Positions 51,608-59,312 of a stretch of 64,000 nt of DNA are shown piece by piece; position 1 is the first letter of the stretch, and the number at the start of each line of letters is the position of its first letter. Both the position numbers and the translations under genes were made by a program. The notes beneath the pieces are model-generated. The model was not told where the DNA came from. It saw only the letters and a list, made by a program, of their open reading frames with translations, and searched no databases. Source of the stretch: Bacteroidota bacterium (GTDB taxonomy: Bacteria > Bacteroidota > Bacteroidia > Flavobacteriales > Flavobacteriaceae). Location of the stretch: the NCBI GenBank assembly GCA_023386585.1, contig JAEWJM010000007.1:1-64000 (forward strand), read 5' to 3'.

Positions 51608-51633
51608 AAAGAGCCGAAAGGCTCTTTTTTTTT
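51608..51633 (+). terminator. Terminator of the lipocalin-like gene
   Basis: AAAGAGCC / GGCTCTTT around GAAA, followed by a T run. Confidence 0.9.
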
Positions 51634-51683
51634 GAGCTGCCGGCAGATTAACCGCAACATGTTTTCTTTATTGCCGGTCGGCC

Positions 51684-52841
51684 TTATTTGGACTTCTCTT
51701 TCTTGAAGCTGATCTGCATCGTTGTCCCTTTCCCGATCTCCGAATTCAACACCTTGATCCTGCCCTTGTGGTAATCTTCGACAATGCGCTTGGTAAGTGA
51801 CAGCCCAAGTCCCCAACCGCGCTTTTTCGTAGTAAACCCCGGTTCAAAAATCCGCTTGAACTGCGTTTTCGCAATTCCTTTTCCGGTATCCGATATTAAA
51901 ATCCTGATGAATTTGGAATCTTCTTCGATTTTCACCGTCAGCTTTCCGCGGCCTCGCATTGCATCGATCGCGTTCTTTACCATGTTTTCGATCGTCCAGC
52001 TGTGAAGCGCCGCATTTATCGGAAGCAGTATTGGCTTTTTCGGTGCCTTAAATATAAATTCGACCTGATTCGAGAAGCGCGATTGAAGGTATTCAAAAGT
52101 TTCGCGCGTTTCTTCGACGATATTCCTGTCTTCAACCGCCGGTTCCGATCCGATTTTTGAAAACCTGTCGGTGATCGTCTGCAGCCTCACGATGTCCTTT
52201 TCAATTTCGGAAACGATGTTTTCATCGATATTTTCAACCTTCATGATTTCCAGCCAGCCAATCAGCGAGGAAAGCGGCGTTCCGATCTGATGCGCCGTTT
52301 CCTTGGCCATTCCCGCCCAGAGCTTGTTCTGCGTGGCCATTTTCGTGCTTCGGTAAAAATTGTAAACCACTCCCCCAAAAAGCACGATGATCAGAAAAAG
52401 CGCAATCGGGTAGTATTTCAGCGTGTTCAGCAGCGACGAATTGCCGTAATACAGATGTTGGAATTTCCCCGGAACATATTCAATAATGATCGGGTCGTTT
52501 TCCTTTTTCAGCTTCTGCAGCATCTGTTTCGCCCTCACCGGATCCTCCATGATCCGTTCGTCAATGTTCGAAATGCTGATTATCGAATCCTTGTCGCTCG
52601 TAAGCAAGATCGGAATTGTAGTGTTGTGGCTGATAATCTTAAACGGCAGCTCGACCTCGGTATTTTCATCGGCGTTGATCAGCGTTTTCTGCGCTTCGGC
52701 CCAATATTCCATTTTGGCACGCTCCTCATTTTTAAAATATTGAAAAAACGTGTAGGTATTCCACAAAATCAGCAGGATAATGACAAAAGAGGCACCGATG
52801 ATGACCCAGCGCGCGGCATTGCGGTTTTCAGAGAAATCCAT
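51684..52841 (-). CDS. Membrane sensor histidine kinase
   Basis: A 385-residue inner-membrane kinase. It has TM1 at about residues 11-33, a periplasmic sensing region of about 110 residues, TM2 at about 145-165 (ALFLIIVLFGGVVYNF), then a phospho-acceptor His in AKETAHQIGTPLSSL and a HATPase domain with NMVKNAIDAM, DTGKGIA and GWGLGLSLTKRI. It lacks a clear HAMP domain, and no response regulator is nearby, so it is an orphan kinase in this window. The signal sensed is unknown. Confidence 0.92.
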   Translation of the reverse strand: MDFSENRNAARWVIIGASFVIILLILWNTYTFFQYFKNEERAKMEYWAEAQKTLINADENTEVELPFKIISHNTTIPILLTSDKDSIISISNIDERIMEDPVRAKQMLQKLKKENDPIIIEYVPGKFQHLYYGNSSLLNTLKYYPIALFLIIVLFGGVVYNFYRSTKMATQNKLWAGMAKETAHQIGTPLSSLIGWLEIMKVENIDENIVSEIEKDIVRLQTITDRFSKIGSEPAVEDRNIVEETRETFEYLQSRFSNQVEFIFKAPKKPILLPINAALHSWTIENMVKNAIDAMRGRGKLTVKIEEDSKFIRILISDTGKGIAKTQFKRIFEPGFTTKKRGWGLGLSLTKRIVEDYHKGRIKVLNSEIGKGTTMQISFKKEKSK

Positions 52842-52884
52842 ACATTGGCTTTGGTTGGCTAAATATACTTATATTCATTTAATC

Positions 52885-52979
52885 GGGAGCTGTTTCCTGC
52901 TCTCCGCTGTATCCGGCGGCAATCACAAATCATCGAAACTCTTTCTAAAATCGCCGGGATGCCGCTGCGATCAGGGCTA
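52885..52979 (-). repeat. Dispersed bulged-hairpin repeat, copy 9, GC-rich stem
   Basis: On the minus strand: TAGCCCTGATCGCAGCGG, CATCC, stem CGGCG...CGCCG, then GATACAGCGGAGAGCAGG and AACAGCTCCC. The stem has changed from T/A pairs to G/C pairs on both sides together, with the unpaired C kept. It lies upstream of the flavin reductase gene. Confidence 0.9.
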
Positions 52980-53057
52980 AGGCAGTTGATAAATCGTGAC
53001 AATAACTTCAATTGATGCCTTGGCGATTTATTACATTTGCTTAAACTGCAAACACGA

Positions 53058-53936
53058 ATGATTAGTATTACTCCGTCGGAAGTTTCGCCGGCAAAACTCC
53101 AAGGTTATCTTCAAAGCGCCGTTGCGCCGCGGCCAATCGCTTTTGCAAGTACAATGGGCGCCAACGGAAAGCCAAACTTGTCGCCATTCAGTTTTTTTAA
53201 CGTGTTCAGCTCCAATCCGCCGATACTTGTTTTCTCGCCGGCGCGGCGTGTACGCGACAACACGATCAAGCACACGCTGATCAACGTGCAGCAAACGCGC
53301 GAAGTGGTAATCAATGTGGTCAATTATGATATCGTTCAGCAGGCTTCGCTCTCAAGTACCGAATATCCTGACGGTGTCAACGAATTCCTGAAAAGTGGCC
53401 TCACGATGTTGCCTTCCGAACTGGTAAAACCGTACCGCGTTGCCGAATCGCCTGTACAATTTGAGTGTAAAGTGCAGGACATCATTCCCCTGGGTCAAAA
53501 TGGCGGCGCAGGAAATTTGGTGATATGTGAAGTGGTGAAAGTCCACCTTGATGCAAAAATTCTCGACGAAAACGGCTTCATCGATCCGGTCAAAATCGAC
53601 CTTGTTTCGCGGTTGGGGCAAAATTGGTATTCAAGGTCCAAAGACGGACTTTTCGAAGTGCCTAAACCTTTGGCGACTATGGGAATAGGTGTTGACAACA
53701 TACCTGAATTCGTGCGAAAAAGCAGTATTTTCAACGGAAACGACCTCGGCATCCTGGGAAATGTCGAATCCTTGCCAACGCGCGAAGAAATCGGTACCTT
53801 TGTCACCCAGAATTTTGCGGTTAAAGCGGTCATCAGCAGCGATGACGACGCCAAACTGCACCGCAAGGCGAAGGAATACCTTGAAAACAATGATGTGGAA
53901 TCTGCGTGGAAAGTGTTATTAGCCAAACAAGTATAA
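53058..53936 (+). CDS. Flavin reductase family (FMN-binding split barrel) protein
   Basis: A 292-residue protein. The N-terminal 200 residues are the FMN-binding flavin-reductase domain: AVAPRPIAFASTMGANGKPN, SPFSFFNVFSSNPP and REVVINVVN. The rest is a family-specific C terminus (DNIPEFVRKSSIF). It probably binds FMN and reduces it or uses it in a reaction not known. The ATG at 53058 (MISITPSEV) is chosen over a TTG seven codons upstream. The next gene follows at 20 bp. Confidence 0.9.
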   Translation: MISITPSEVSPAKLQGYLQSAVAPRPIAFASTMGANGKPNLSPFSFFNVFSSNPPILVFSPARRVRDNTIKHTLINVQQTREVVINVVNYDIVQQASLSSTEYPDGVNEFLKSGLTMLPSELVKPYRVAESPVQFECKVQDIIPLGQNGGAGNLVICEVVKVHLDAKILDENGFIDPVKIDLVSRLGQNWYSRSKDGLFEVPKPLATMGIGVDNIPEFVRKSSIFNGNDLGILGNVESLPTREEIGTFVTQNFAVKAVISSDDDAKLHRKAKEYLENNDVESAWKVLLAKQV

Positions 53937-53956
53937 TTATTTAAAAAAAAAGCAAG

Positions 53957-54322
53957 ATGGAAGTTACAGGGAAAATCAAAGCGATCAATGCCGAGCAGCA
54001 GGTGAGCGCCACTTTTAAGAAACGCGAACTTGTGGTCACTACTGAAGAGCAGTATCCGCAGCACATTATGATAGAATTCACGCAGGACAAATGCGACCTG
54101 CTCAACAATTACCGGCCTGGCGATCAGGTAAAGGTTTCAATCAACCTTCGTGGCCGCGAATGGGTCAATCCGCAAGGCGAAACGAAATATTTCAATTCAA
54201 TTCAAGGCTGGAGGATCGAAAAAATGCAGGCAGAAGCACCTTCACAACCGCCGATGCCAGCGCAGCCGTTTGAACCGGCGCCAAACTTCCAGGAAGAAGA
54301 TCACGACGACCTTCCATTCTAA
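53957..54322 (+). CDS. DUF3127 protein with an SSB-like acidic tip
   Basis: A 121-residue cytoplasmic protein of the DUF3127 family (MEVTGKIKAI, FKKRELVVTTEEQYPQH, IMIEFTQDKCDLL, VSINLRGREW), probably an OB-fold. A Pro-rich linker leads to a C terminus ending in DHDDLPF, the same kind of tip that SSB uses to recruit partners. Function unknown; a role with nucleic acid or repair proteins is an inference. It follows the flavin reductase at 20 bp. Confidence 0.88.
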   Translation: MEVTGKIKAINAEQQVSATFKKRELVVTTEEQYPQHIMIEFTQDKCDLLNNYRPGDQVKVSINLRGREWVNPQGETKYFNSIQGWRIEKMQAEAPSQPPMPAQPFEPAPNFQEEDHDDLPF

Positions 54323-54326
54323 AATG

Positions 54327-54353
54327 CAACCCGGACAATGAGCCGGGTTTTTT
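54327..54353 (+). terminator. Terminator between DUF3127 and aat
   Basis: AACCCGG / CCGGGTT stem followed by TTTTTAT. An ATG inside the stem (54338) is in frame with aat but is not the likely start. Confidence 0.85.
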
Positions 54354-54355
54354 AT

Positions 54356-54997
54356 ATGCATATTTTAAATCACGAACTTGTTTTTCCACCCGTTTCAGAA
54401 GCTAATTTTGATGGTATTCTGGCCATTGGCGGCGACCTTTCGCCCGAGCGGCTTATGCTAGCCTATCGCAACGGCATTTTTCCCTGGTTCAACGAAGACG
54501 ATCCGATTGTTTGGTGGGCGCCGCCGCAGCGGATGGTGTTGTTTCCGGGCGAACAGAAGATTTCGAGAAGCATGCGAAGAGTGCTGAACAGCGGAATTTT
54601 CAAGCTAACATTCAATACCGCCTTTCATCAGGTGATCGACGCTTGTAAGCTGATCAGCCGCGATGGACAGGACGGAACCTGGATCACAGACGAGATGCGG
54701 AACGCTTATGTGAACCTTCACAATTTGGGTTTTGCGAAATCAGTTGAGGTGTGGAAAAATGGCGAGCTTGTGGGCGGGCTCTACGGTGTGGATCTCGGTC
54801 GTGTTTTCTGTGGTGAAAGCATGTTTTCGAAAATCTCAAATGCTTCAAAAGCGGCATTCTTTTATTTAGCCGACATACTCGAGCGCGAGAATTACCGGAT
54901 TTTGGATTGCCAGGTTCATAACGATCATCTCGAAAGCCTTGGTGCGCGGGAAATTCCAAGGGAAGACTTCATGCGGATACTGAAAGGGCAACCATGA
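54356..54997 (+). CDS. aat: Leucyl/phenylalanyl-tRNA-protein transferase
   Basis: A 213-residue enzyme that adds Leu or Phe to N-terminal Lys/Arg, marking proteins for ClpAP (N-degron pathway). Marks are FPPVSEANFDGILAIGGDL, YRNGIFPWFNEDDPIVWWAP, GLYGVDLGRVFCGESMFS and CQVHNDHLESLGA. Length is standard. The start is set at 54356, because the upstream ATG lies in the terminator stem; if so, the message is nearly leaderless or initiates within the hairpin. Confidence 0.95.
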   Translation: MHILNHELVFPPVSEANFDGILAIGGDLSPERLMLAYRNGIFPWFNEDDPIVWWAPPQRMVLFPGEQKISRSMRRVLNSGIFKLTFNTAFHQVIDACKLISRDGQDGTWITDEMRNAYVNLHNLGFAKSVEVWKNGELVGGLYGVDLGRVFCGESMFSKISNASKAAFFYLADILERENYRILDCQVHNDHLESLGAREIPREDFMRILKGQP

Positions 54998-55167
54998 GGT
55001 TTGCCGTGTTGGCCGTGAGTCGAAAATTGCAAGCTAGCCGCCGCAGCTGTAACCATAAACTGTAAACTTCGCCTGGTTTACGATATGTGGCAGGTAAAAG
55101 ATAATCGTCAACGGTAACAGCCACCTCTGTAAACCGTAACTGTAAACTTTTTCCCAGTCAGCAAAAT
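54998..55167. repeat. Degenerate short-word region (CTGTAAAC type)
   Basis: Words CATAAACTGTAAACTT, CTGTAAACCGTAAC and CTGTAAACTTT recur at 55052-55150. No gene is visible between the convergent aat and tag genes. Confidence 0.5.
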
Positions 55168-55734
55168 CTAATTCTTCCTTCGCCAGCAATCGGCAATGTG
55201 GTCGTCAACCATTCCCGTTGCCTGCATGTGCGCATAAACGACGGTCGAGCCTACGAATTTAAATCCGCGCAATTTTAAATCCTTGCTGATGGCGTCCGAA
55301 AGCGGCGTGGTTGCGGGAATGTCTTTCAAGGTTTGGGGTGAATTCACGATGGGCTTTCCACCGGTGAAATTCCAGATGTATTTTGAAAAGGTTCCGAATT
55401 CTTCTTGTACTTTGATAAATGCTTGCGCGTTTGACACGGCGGCGCGAATCTTTGCACCGTTTCGGACAATGCCTGAATTCTGCATGAGCTCACCGATTCT
55501 GTCCTCGTCATAAGCGGCCACTTTCTGAAAATCGAAGTCGTCAAATGCATCTCGGAAGTTTTCGCGCTTGCGGAGTATGGTAATCCAGCTTAATCCAGCC
55601 TGGAATGTTTCCAACACCAGGAACTCGAAAATACTTTGATCATCATAGACCGGCGTTCCCCATTCGAAGTCGTGGTATTGCATGTATAGTGCGTCGTTTC
55701 CGCACCAGCCGCAACGAATCTTATTGTCGTTCAT
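55168..55734 (-). CDS. tag: DNA-3-methyladenine glycosylase I
   Basis: A 188-residue base-excision enzyme removing 3-methyladenine. Zinc-snap and active-site parts: KIRCGWCGNDALYMQYHDFEWG at the N terminus with the cysteine, LETFQAGLSWITILRKR, and a C-terminal VGSTVVYAHMQATGMVDDH. The ATG at 55734 is chosen. It overlaps the transporter gene by 4 bp, so the two share a transcript though functions differ. Confidence 0.95.
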   Translation of the reverse strand: MNDNKIRCGWCGNDALYMQYHDFEWGTPVYDDQSIFEFLVLETFQAGLSWITILRKRENFRDAFDDFDFQKVAAYDEDRIGELMQNSGIVRNGAKIRAAVSNAQAFIKVQEEFGTFSKYIWNFTGGKPIVNSPQTLKDIPATTPLSDAISKDLKLRGFKFVGSTVVYAHMQATGMVDDHIADCWRRKN

Positions 55735-56375
55735 TTTTCCAGTTGTTTGTCGATTATATAATGCCCCAGGTAGATTAACGGCGTCAACAGAATGGCAATA
55801 ATCAGTTTTACGAAATAACCCGTGATCGCAGACGTAAGAAAGGTTGGAGTATTCATTTTGCCCGTCAGCCAAAAGGCGATTCCCAGTACGATAAAACTAT
55901 CGAAAAGCTGTGAAATTACCGTCGATCCGGTGCTTCGAAGCCAAAGCATTCTGTGGCCTGTCTTGTTCTTTAGCCAATGAAACAAAGTGACGTCGATCAA
56001 TTGCGAAACCAGGAACGCAGTGATGCTGCCAACGATTATCCATTGGCTTTGCCCGAAAACGGCTGTAAATTGGGAATCGTTCACCGCGGGTATGTCGGGA
56101 TGCGCCGGAATCCGGAGTGCCACAAAAAGCACGACAAAGCAGTAAGCTATCAGTCCGGCCGTAATAAAAGATAGCCTTCGGACTCCTTTTTCGCCGAAAT
56201 ATTCATTGATCAAATCGGTGGTCACAAAAACAACCGGCCAGGGCAAAATCCCGATGCTCATTGGGATCCCGAAAACGTTGATAAGTTTTCCGCCGATCAT
56301 TTCGGCGACGACGGCGTTGGTGATGAAAATTCCGGCCAGAATGACGTAAACAGTGTCTTTACGGGTTTGGAACAT
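55731..56375 (-). CDS. Queuosine precursor transporter (YhhQ/VUT family)
   Basis: A 214-residue inner-membrane protein with about six helices that imports preQ0 or a related base. Marks are VVAEMIGGKLINVFG, WPVVFVTTDLINEYFGEKG and the TGSTVISQLFDSFIVLGIAF region. queD at the left end supports queuosine synthesis in this organism, while this protein supports salvage. Stop overlaps the tag start. Confidence 0.92.
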   Translation of the reverse strand: MFQTRKDTVYVILAGIFITNAVVAEMIGGKLINVFGIPMSIGILPWPVVFVTTDLINEYFGEKGVRRLSFITAGLIAYCFVVLFVALRIPAHPDIPAVNDSQFTAVFGQSQWIIVGSITAFLVSQLIDVTLFHWLKNKTGHRMLWLRSTGSTVISQLFDSFIVLGIAFWLTGKMNTPTFLTSAITGYFVKLIIAILLTPLIYLGHYIIDKQLEK

Positions 56376-56477
56376 GCAGGGCTTTTTTTCAAAGATAGAA
56401 AAAAGTCGGAGGCGATCCGTCTGCCGCCCGCTATGAGCCGTCAGCTGCAGCGCAAGGCTAAGCCATTGCTAACGATT

Positions 56478-56498
56478 GCGCCAGCGATGGAAGCGGCA
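56478..56498 (+). repeat. Partial end of the dispersed repeat
   Basis: GCGCCAGCGATGGAAGCGGC matches the left end of the next copy; no right end follows within reach. Confidence 0.6.
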
Positions 56499-56787
56499 AT
56501 ATAAATACGGTGGTTCGTTGCCATCTTTACGGAAAAACCATTTTCATGGTAAAATAGAATTTACGAGGGATCAATAATTGGCCCCTTCCCGTGACAAAAA
56601 TACGATTTCAACCCGAAGTCGTGTTGAGGAATAGCCACCTCATTTGCAAAATGTAATGCCGGCTGTAAGGTGTTTTGCTAATCAAGCAGATTGTGCTGAA
56701 TGGTCTGTTGATTAACATTGCGGGAGCGCTACGTGTTTTATTGTTTTTGGTTGCCGACCCAAATCTAAGGTTCGCATCTCCTGCGGG

Positions 56788-56863
56788 GCGCGCCAGCGAT
56801 GGAAGCGGCAGCCCGGAGCGTCAGCGAGGACTACAGCGGACAGCGCGGTGCGAAGCAGGCGCC
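56788..56863 (+). repeat. Variant dispersed repeat without the ATC-C-GAT stem
   Basis: GCGCCAGCGATGGAAGCGGC, then a middle of CCCGGAGCGTCAGCGAGGAC, then TACAGCGGACAGC and CAGGCGCC. The flanks fit the family; the variable stem is replaced by an unrelated segment. Confidence 0.65.
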
Positions 56864-56910
56864 AAAAAAAACTACGAGCTATAAGCTGTCAGCTGTGCAG
56901 GCCAAGCCGA

Positions 56911-56941
56911 AAAAACAAAAACCCGCCAATAAAGCGGGTTT
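56911..56941 (-). terminator. Terminator of rpsB-tsf
   Basis: AAACCCGC / GCGGGTTT stem with a minus-strand T run (A run at 56911-56920). Confidence 0.85.
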
Positions 56942-56983
56942 GTTCTTTTTAGCAGAAGACTGCCGTCAAGTGTCAACTGTCAA

Positions 56984-57808
56984 TTATCCCAACGCTACGC
57001 GTTTGAATCCGGTAACGGTTAGGTTTGAATCAATTGATTTCACGTATGCGGCAACGCTCATTGACGAATCTTTGATGTAATCCTGGTTTACCAACGTGTT
57101 GTCTTTGAAGAAACGCTGCAGTTTTCCTTTTGCGATATTTTCGAGCATTGCTTCAGGCTTGCCTTCCTGACGGAGCATGTCTTTAGCAATTTCAATTTCT
57201 TTGGCAATGGTTTCTGCGTCAACTCCGTCCTCGTTCAAGGCGATTGGCGACATTGCGGCAGCCTGCATTGCTACGTTGCGTGCAGCTTCTTCAGCGCCCG
57301 GAACGTTAGCCGAAAGTGCAACGATTGTTGCGATTTTGTTTCCAGCGTGGATGTAAGATCCTACGAAAGCACCGCTCAGTTTTTCAAACGAACTGATTTC
57401 GATTTTCTCACCGATAACTCCGGTTTGCTCGATCAGTTTTTCAGCAACGCTGATTCCGTTGAAATCGGCGCTCATAAGTTCTTCTTTGCTGTTGTATTTC
57501 AGCGCAAGGTTTGCCATATCGGTCGCCAATTTCACAAAGCCTTCGTTTTTTCCAACGAAATCGGTTTCGCAGTTCAGCGTGATTACGACACCCTCGGTTT
57601 TGTCGGCGTTAACGACAGCGATGGCAGCACCTTCGGTCGATTCGCGGTCCGAACGGTTTGCAGCCACTTTTTGGCCTTTTTTGCGTAGGTTTTCGATAGC
57701 CAGGTCGAAATCGCCCTCCGATTCAACAAGCGCTTTCTTGCAGTCCATCATTCCGGCACCGGTGATGGTCCTTAATTTATTTACATCTGCAGCAGTGATA
57801 GTTGCCAT
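56984..57808 (-). CDS. tsf: Elongation factor Ts
   Basis: A 274-residue guanine-exchange factor for EF-Tu. The UBA-like N terminus (ITAADVNKLRTITGAGMMDCKKAL) and the EF-Ts core (LNCETDFVGKNEGFV) are clear. It follows rpsB, but a strong hairpin with a T run lies between them, so tsf output may be lowered or separately set. Confidence 0.97.
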   Translation of the reverse strand: MATITAADVNKLRTITGAGMMDCKKALVESEGDFDLAIENLRKKGQKVAANRSDRESTEGAAIAVVNADKTEGVVITLNCETDFVGKNEGFVKLATDMANLALKYNSKEELMSADFNGISVAEKLIEQTGVIGEKIEISSFEKLSGAFVGSYIHAGNKIATIVALSANVPGAEEAARNVAMQAAAMSPIALNEDGVDAETIAKEIEIAKDMLRQEGKPEAMLENIAKGKLQRFFKDNTLVNQDYIKDSSMSVAAYVKSIDSNLTVTGFKRVALG

Positions 57809-57832
57809 AATTGTATTTGTTTTTTAATGTTT

Positions 57833-57903
57833 GTAAAAAAAGTTCCGGTCATAAGTTCCGCCATAAACCACATGTGATTTAAAGAGGATCTTATAACCGG
57901 AAC
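57833..57903 (-). terminator. Strong hairpin between rpsB and tsf
   Basis: On the minus strand GTTCCGGTTATAAG pairs with CTTATGACCGGAAC (14 pairs, one G-U), followed by a T run. It lies 9 bp after rpsB and before tsf. Confidence 0.8.
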
Positions 57904-57912
57904 CTGTTTGAT

Positions 57913-58740
57913 TTATTCTTCGGTAGATCCTTCAGCTTGCGGAGCTGCATCGGCAGTCACTTCCTGTGGAGCTGCTTCTGCTGCTGGCGCTGCAGTTTCA
58001 GTGGCCGGAGCTTCTGCTTCAGGTGCCAAGTCGTCGGCTCCTCCGTCAGAATTCCTGTTTGAAAGCCCGTCAATAACTGCGGCTGTCACCAATGAAAGGA
58101 TTTTATCGATTGATTTTGAAGCGTCATCATTTGCAGGGATTACGTAATCAACCTCACGAGGGTCAGAATTCGTATCCACCATTGCAAAAACCGGAATGTT
58201 TAATTTCTGAGCTTCTTTTATTGCGATGTGCTCGGCTTTGATGTCAACCACGAAAAGTGCTGCAGGCAGCCTTGACATGTCGGCGATCGAGCCTAAGTTT
58301 TTCTCCAGTTTGGCGCGCAGACGATCTACCTGCAAACGCTCTTTTTTGGAAAGTGTCGCGAAAGTTCCGTCTTTCTTCATCTTGTCGATCGAAGCCATTT
58401 TCTTAACGGCTTTGCGGATCGTTACGAAGTTGGTCAGCATACCGCCTGGCCACCTTTCAGTGATGTAAGGCATGTTTGCTGCAGCTGCTTTTTCAGCTAC
58501 GATGTCTTTCGCTTGTTTTTTTGTTGCGACGAAAAGAATTTTCCGTCCTGATGCTGCGATTTTTTTAAGGGCTTCGTTAGCCTCTTCGATTTTCGCTGCG
58601 GTTTTGTAAAGGTTGATGATATGGATGCCATTACGCTCCATATAAATGTAAGGAGCCATGTTTGGGTCCCATTTCCTGGTCATGTGCCCGAAGTGAACTC
58701 CGGCGTCCAGCAATTCTTTTACATCTACTTTGTTTGCCAT
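57913..58740 (-). CDS. rpsB: 30S ribosomal protein S2
   Basis: A 275-residue small-subunit protein. Core is standard: VKELLDAGVHFGHMTRKWDP, YMERNGIHIINLYKT, ERWPGGMLTNFVTI and PVFAMVDTNSDP. The last 50 residues or so are an Ala/Glu/Pro-rich extension (ETAAPAAEAAPQE), as in many Bacteroidetes. A structured leader of about 160 bp precedes it. Confidence 0.97.
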   Translation of the reverse strand: MANKVDVKELLDAGVHFGHMTRKWDPNMAPYIYMERNGIHIINLYKTAAKIEEANEALKKIAASGRKILFVATKKQAKDIVAEKAAAANMPYITERWPGGMLTNFVTIRKAVKKMASIDKMKKDGTFATLSKKERLQVDRLRAKLEKNLGSIADMSRLPAALFVVDIKAEHIAIKEAQKLNIPVFAMVDTNSDPREVDYVIPANDDASKSIDKILSLVTAAVIDGLSNRNSDGGADDLAPEAEAPATETAAPAAEAAPQEVTADAAPQAEGSTEE

Positions 58741-58760
58741 TTTAATTTTTAGTTTACGTT

Positions 58761-58860
58761 CTGTTGGATTAGCAATGTTCCCTTTGGCTGTCGGCTTTCG
58801 CCTATTGGCACTTTAGCAAGGCTTCATTTAGATGCTAAACTGGTTTCCCGAAGGAAGCAA
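58761..58860 (-). promoter_or_regulatory. Possible structured leader of rpsB
   Basis: On the minus strand the leader has TTTAGCA paired with TGCTAAA (58839-58833 with 58818-58812), a small GGCGAAAGCC hairpin, and a second TGCTAA (near 58768-58773) that could compete for the same arm. Such a fold may bind S2, but no family match was possible here. Confidence 0.4.
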
Positions 58861-58925
58861 CAATAACTGTTTTAATAATTTATTTTTTAGCTGTTAGCTG
58901 TTAGCTCTCAGCTGTCAGATTCAGA

Positions 58926-59312
58926 TTAACGTTTAGAAAACTGGAATCTCTTACGTGCCTTCTTCTGACCGAATTTCTTACGTTCAACCATACGCGGATC
59001 ACGTGTCAATAGGCCTTCCGGCTTAAGGATTGCGCGGTTTTCAGCGTCAACTTCACACATTACGCGGGCAAGAGCCATACGTACTGCTTCAGCCTGTCCT
59101 GTCGAACCACCTCCATTTACCCTGACTTTTACATCAAAGTTCTCAGCATTGTTTGTCATCGACATTGGCTGTAAAACTTTGTACTGTAGAGTTGCAGTTG
59201 GAAAGTATGTTGCAAATTCTTTTTTGTTAACGGTGATAACTCCTGTTCCTTCCGAAACATAAACGCGAGCAACAGCCGTTTTTCTTCTTCCGATCTTGTG
59301 GATTGTAGCCAT
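58926..59312 (-). CDS. rpsI: 30S ribosomal protein S9
   Basis: A 128-residue protein with the universal C terminus KKARKRFQFSKR reaching the P site, and IGRRKTAVARVYV at the start. The start overlaps the rplM stop by one base (TAATG), so the two are coupled. Confidence 0.97.
   Translation of the reverse strand: MATIHKIGRRKTAVARVYVSEGTGVITVNKKEFATYFPTATLQYKVLQPMSMTNNAENFDVKVRVNGGGSTGQAEAVRMALARVMCEVDAENRAILKPEGLLTRDPRMVERKKFGQKKARKRFQFSKR

Larger units (their letters stand above)
56376..56983. other. Long intergenic stretch with two partial repeat copies
   Basis: No gene is visible between the queuosine-precursor transporter and tsf. It holds partial dispersed-repeat ends at 56478-56498 and 56788-56863, short words AGCTATAAGCTGTCAGC near 56880 and CAAGTGTCAACTGTC near 56964, and the tsf terminator. 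Open frames of 69 and 93 codons are by-products of the repeats. Confidence 0.6.

Noticed and set aside
13..56575. ATTTACGAGGGAT near base 25 (minus strand) and again near 56559, each close to GGCC
   Set aside because: A 13 bp match in opposite orientation is expected by chance in 64 kb, and the flanks do not align.
56675..57080. Frames of 69 and 93 codons before tsf
   Set aside because: They run through repeat sequence and the tsf terminator; no domain.
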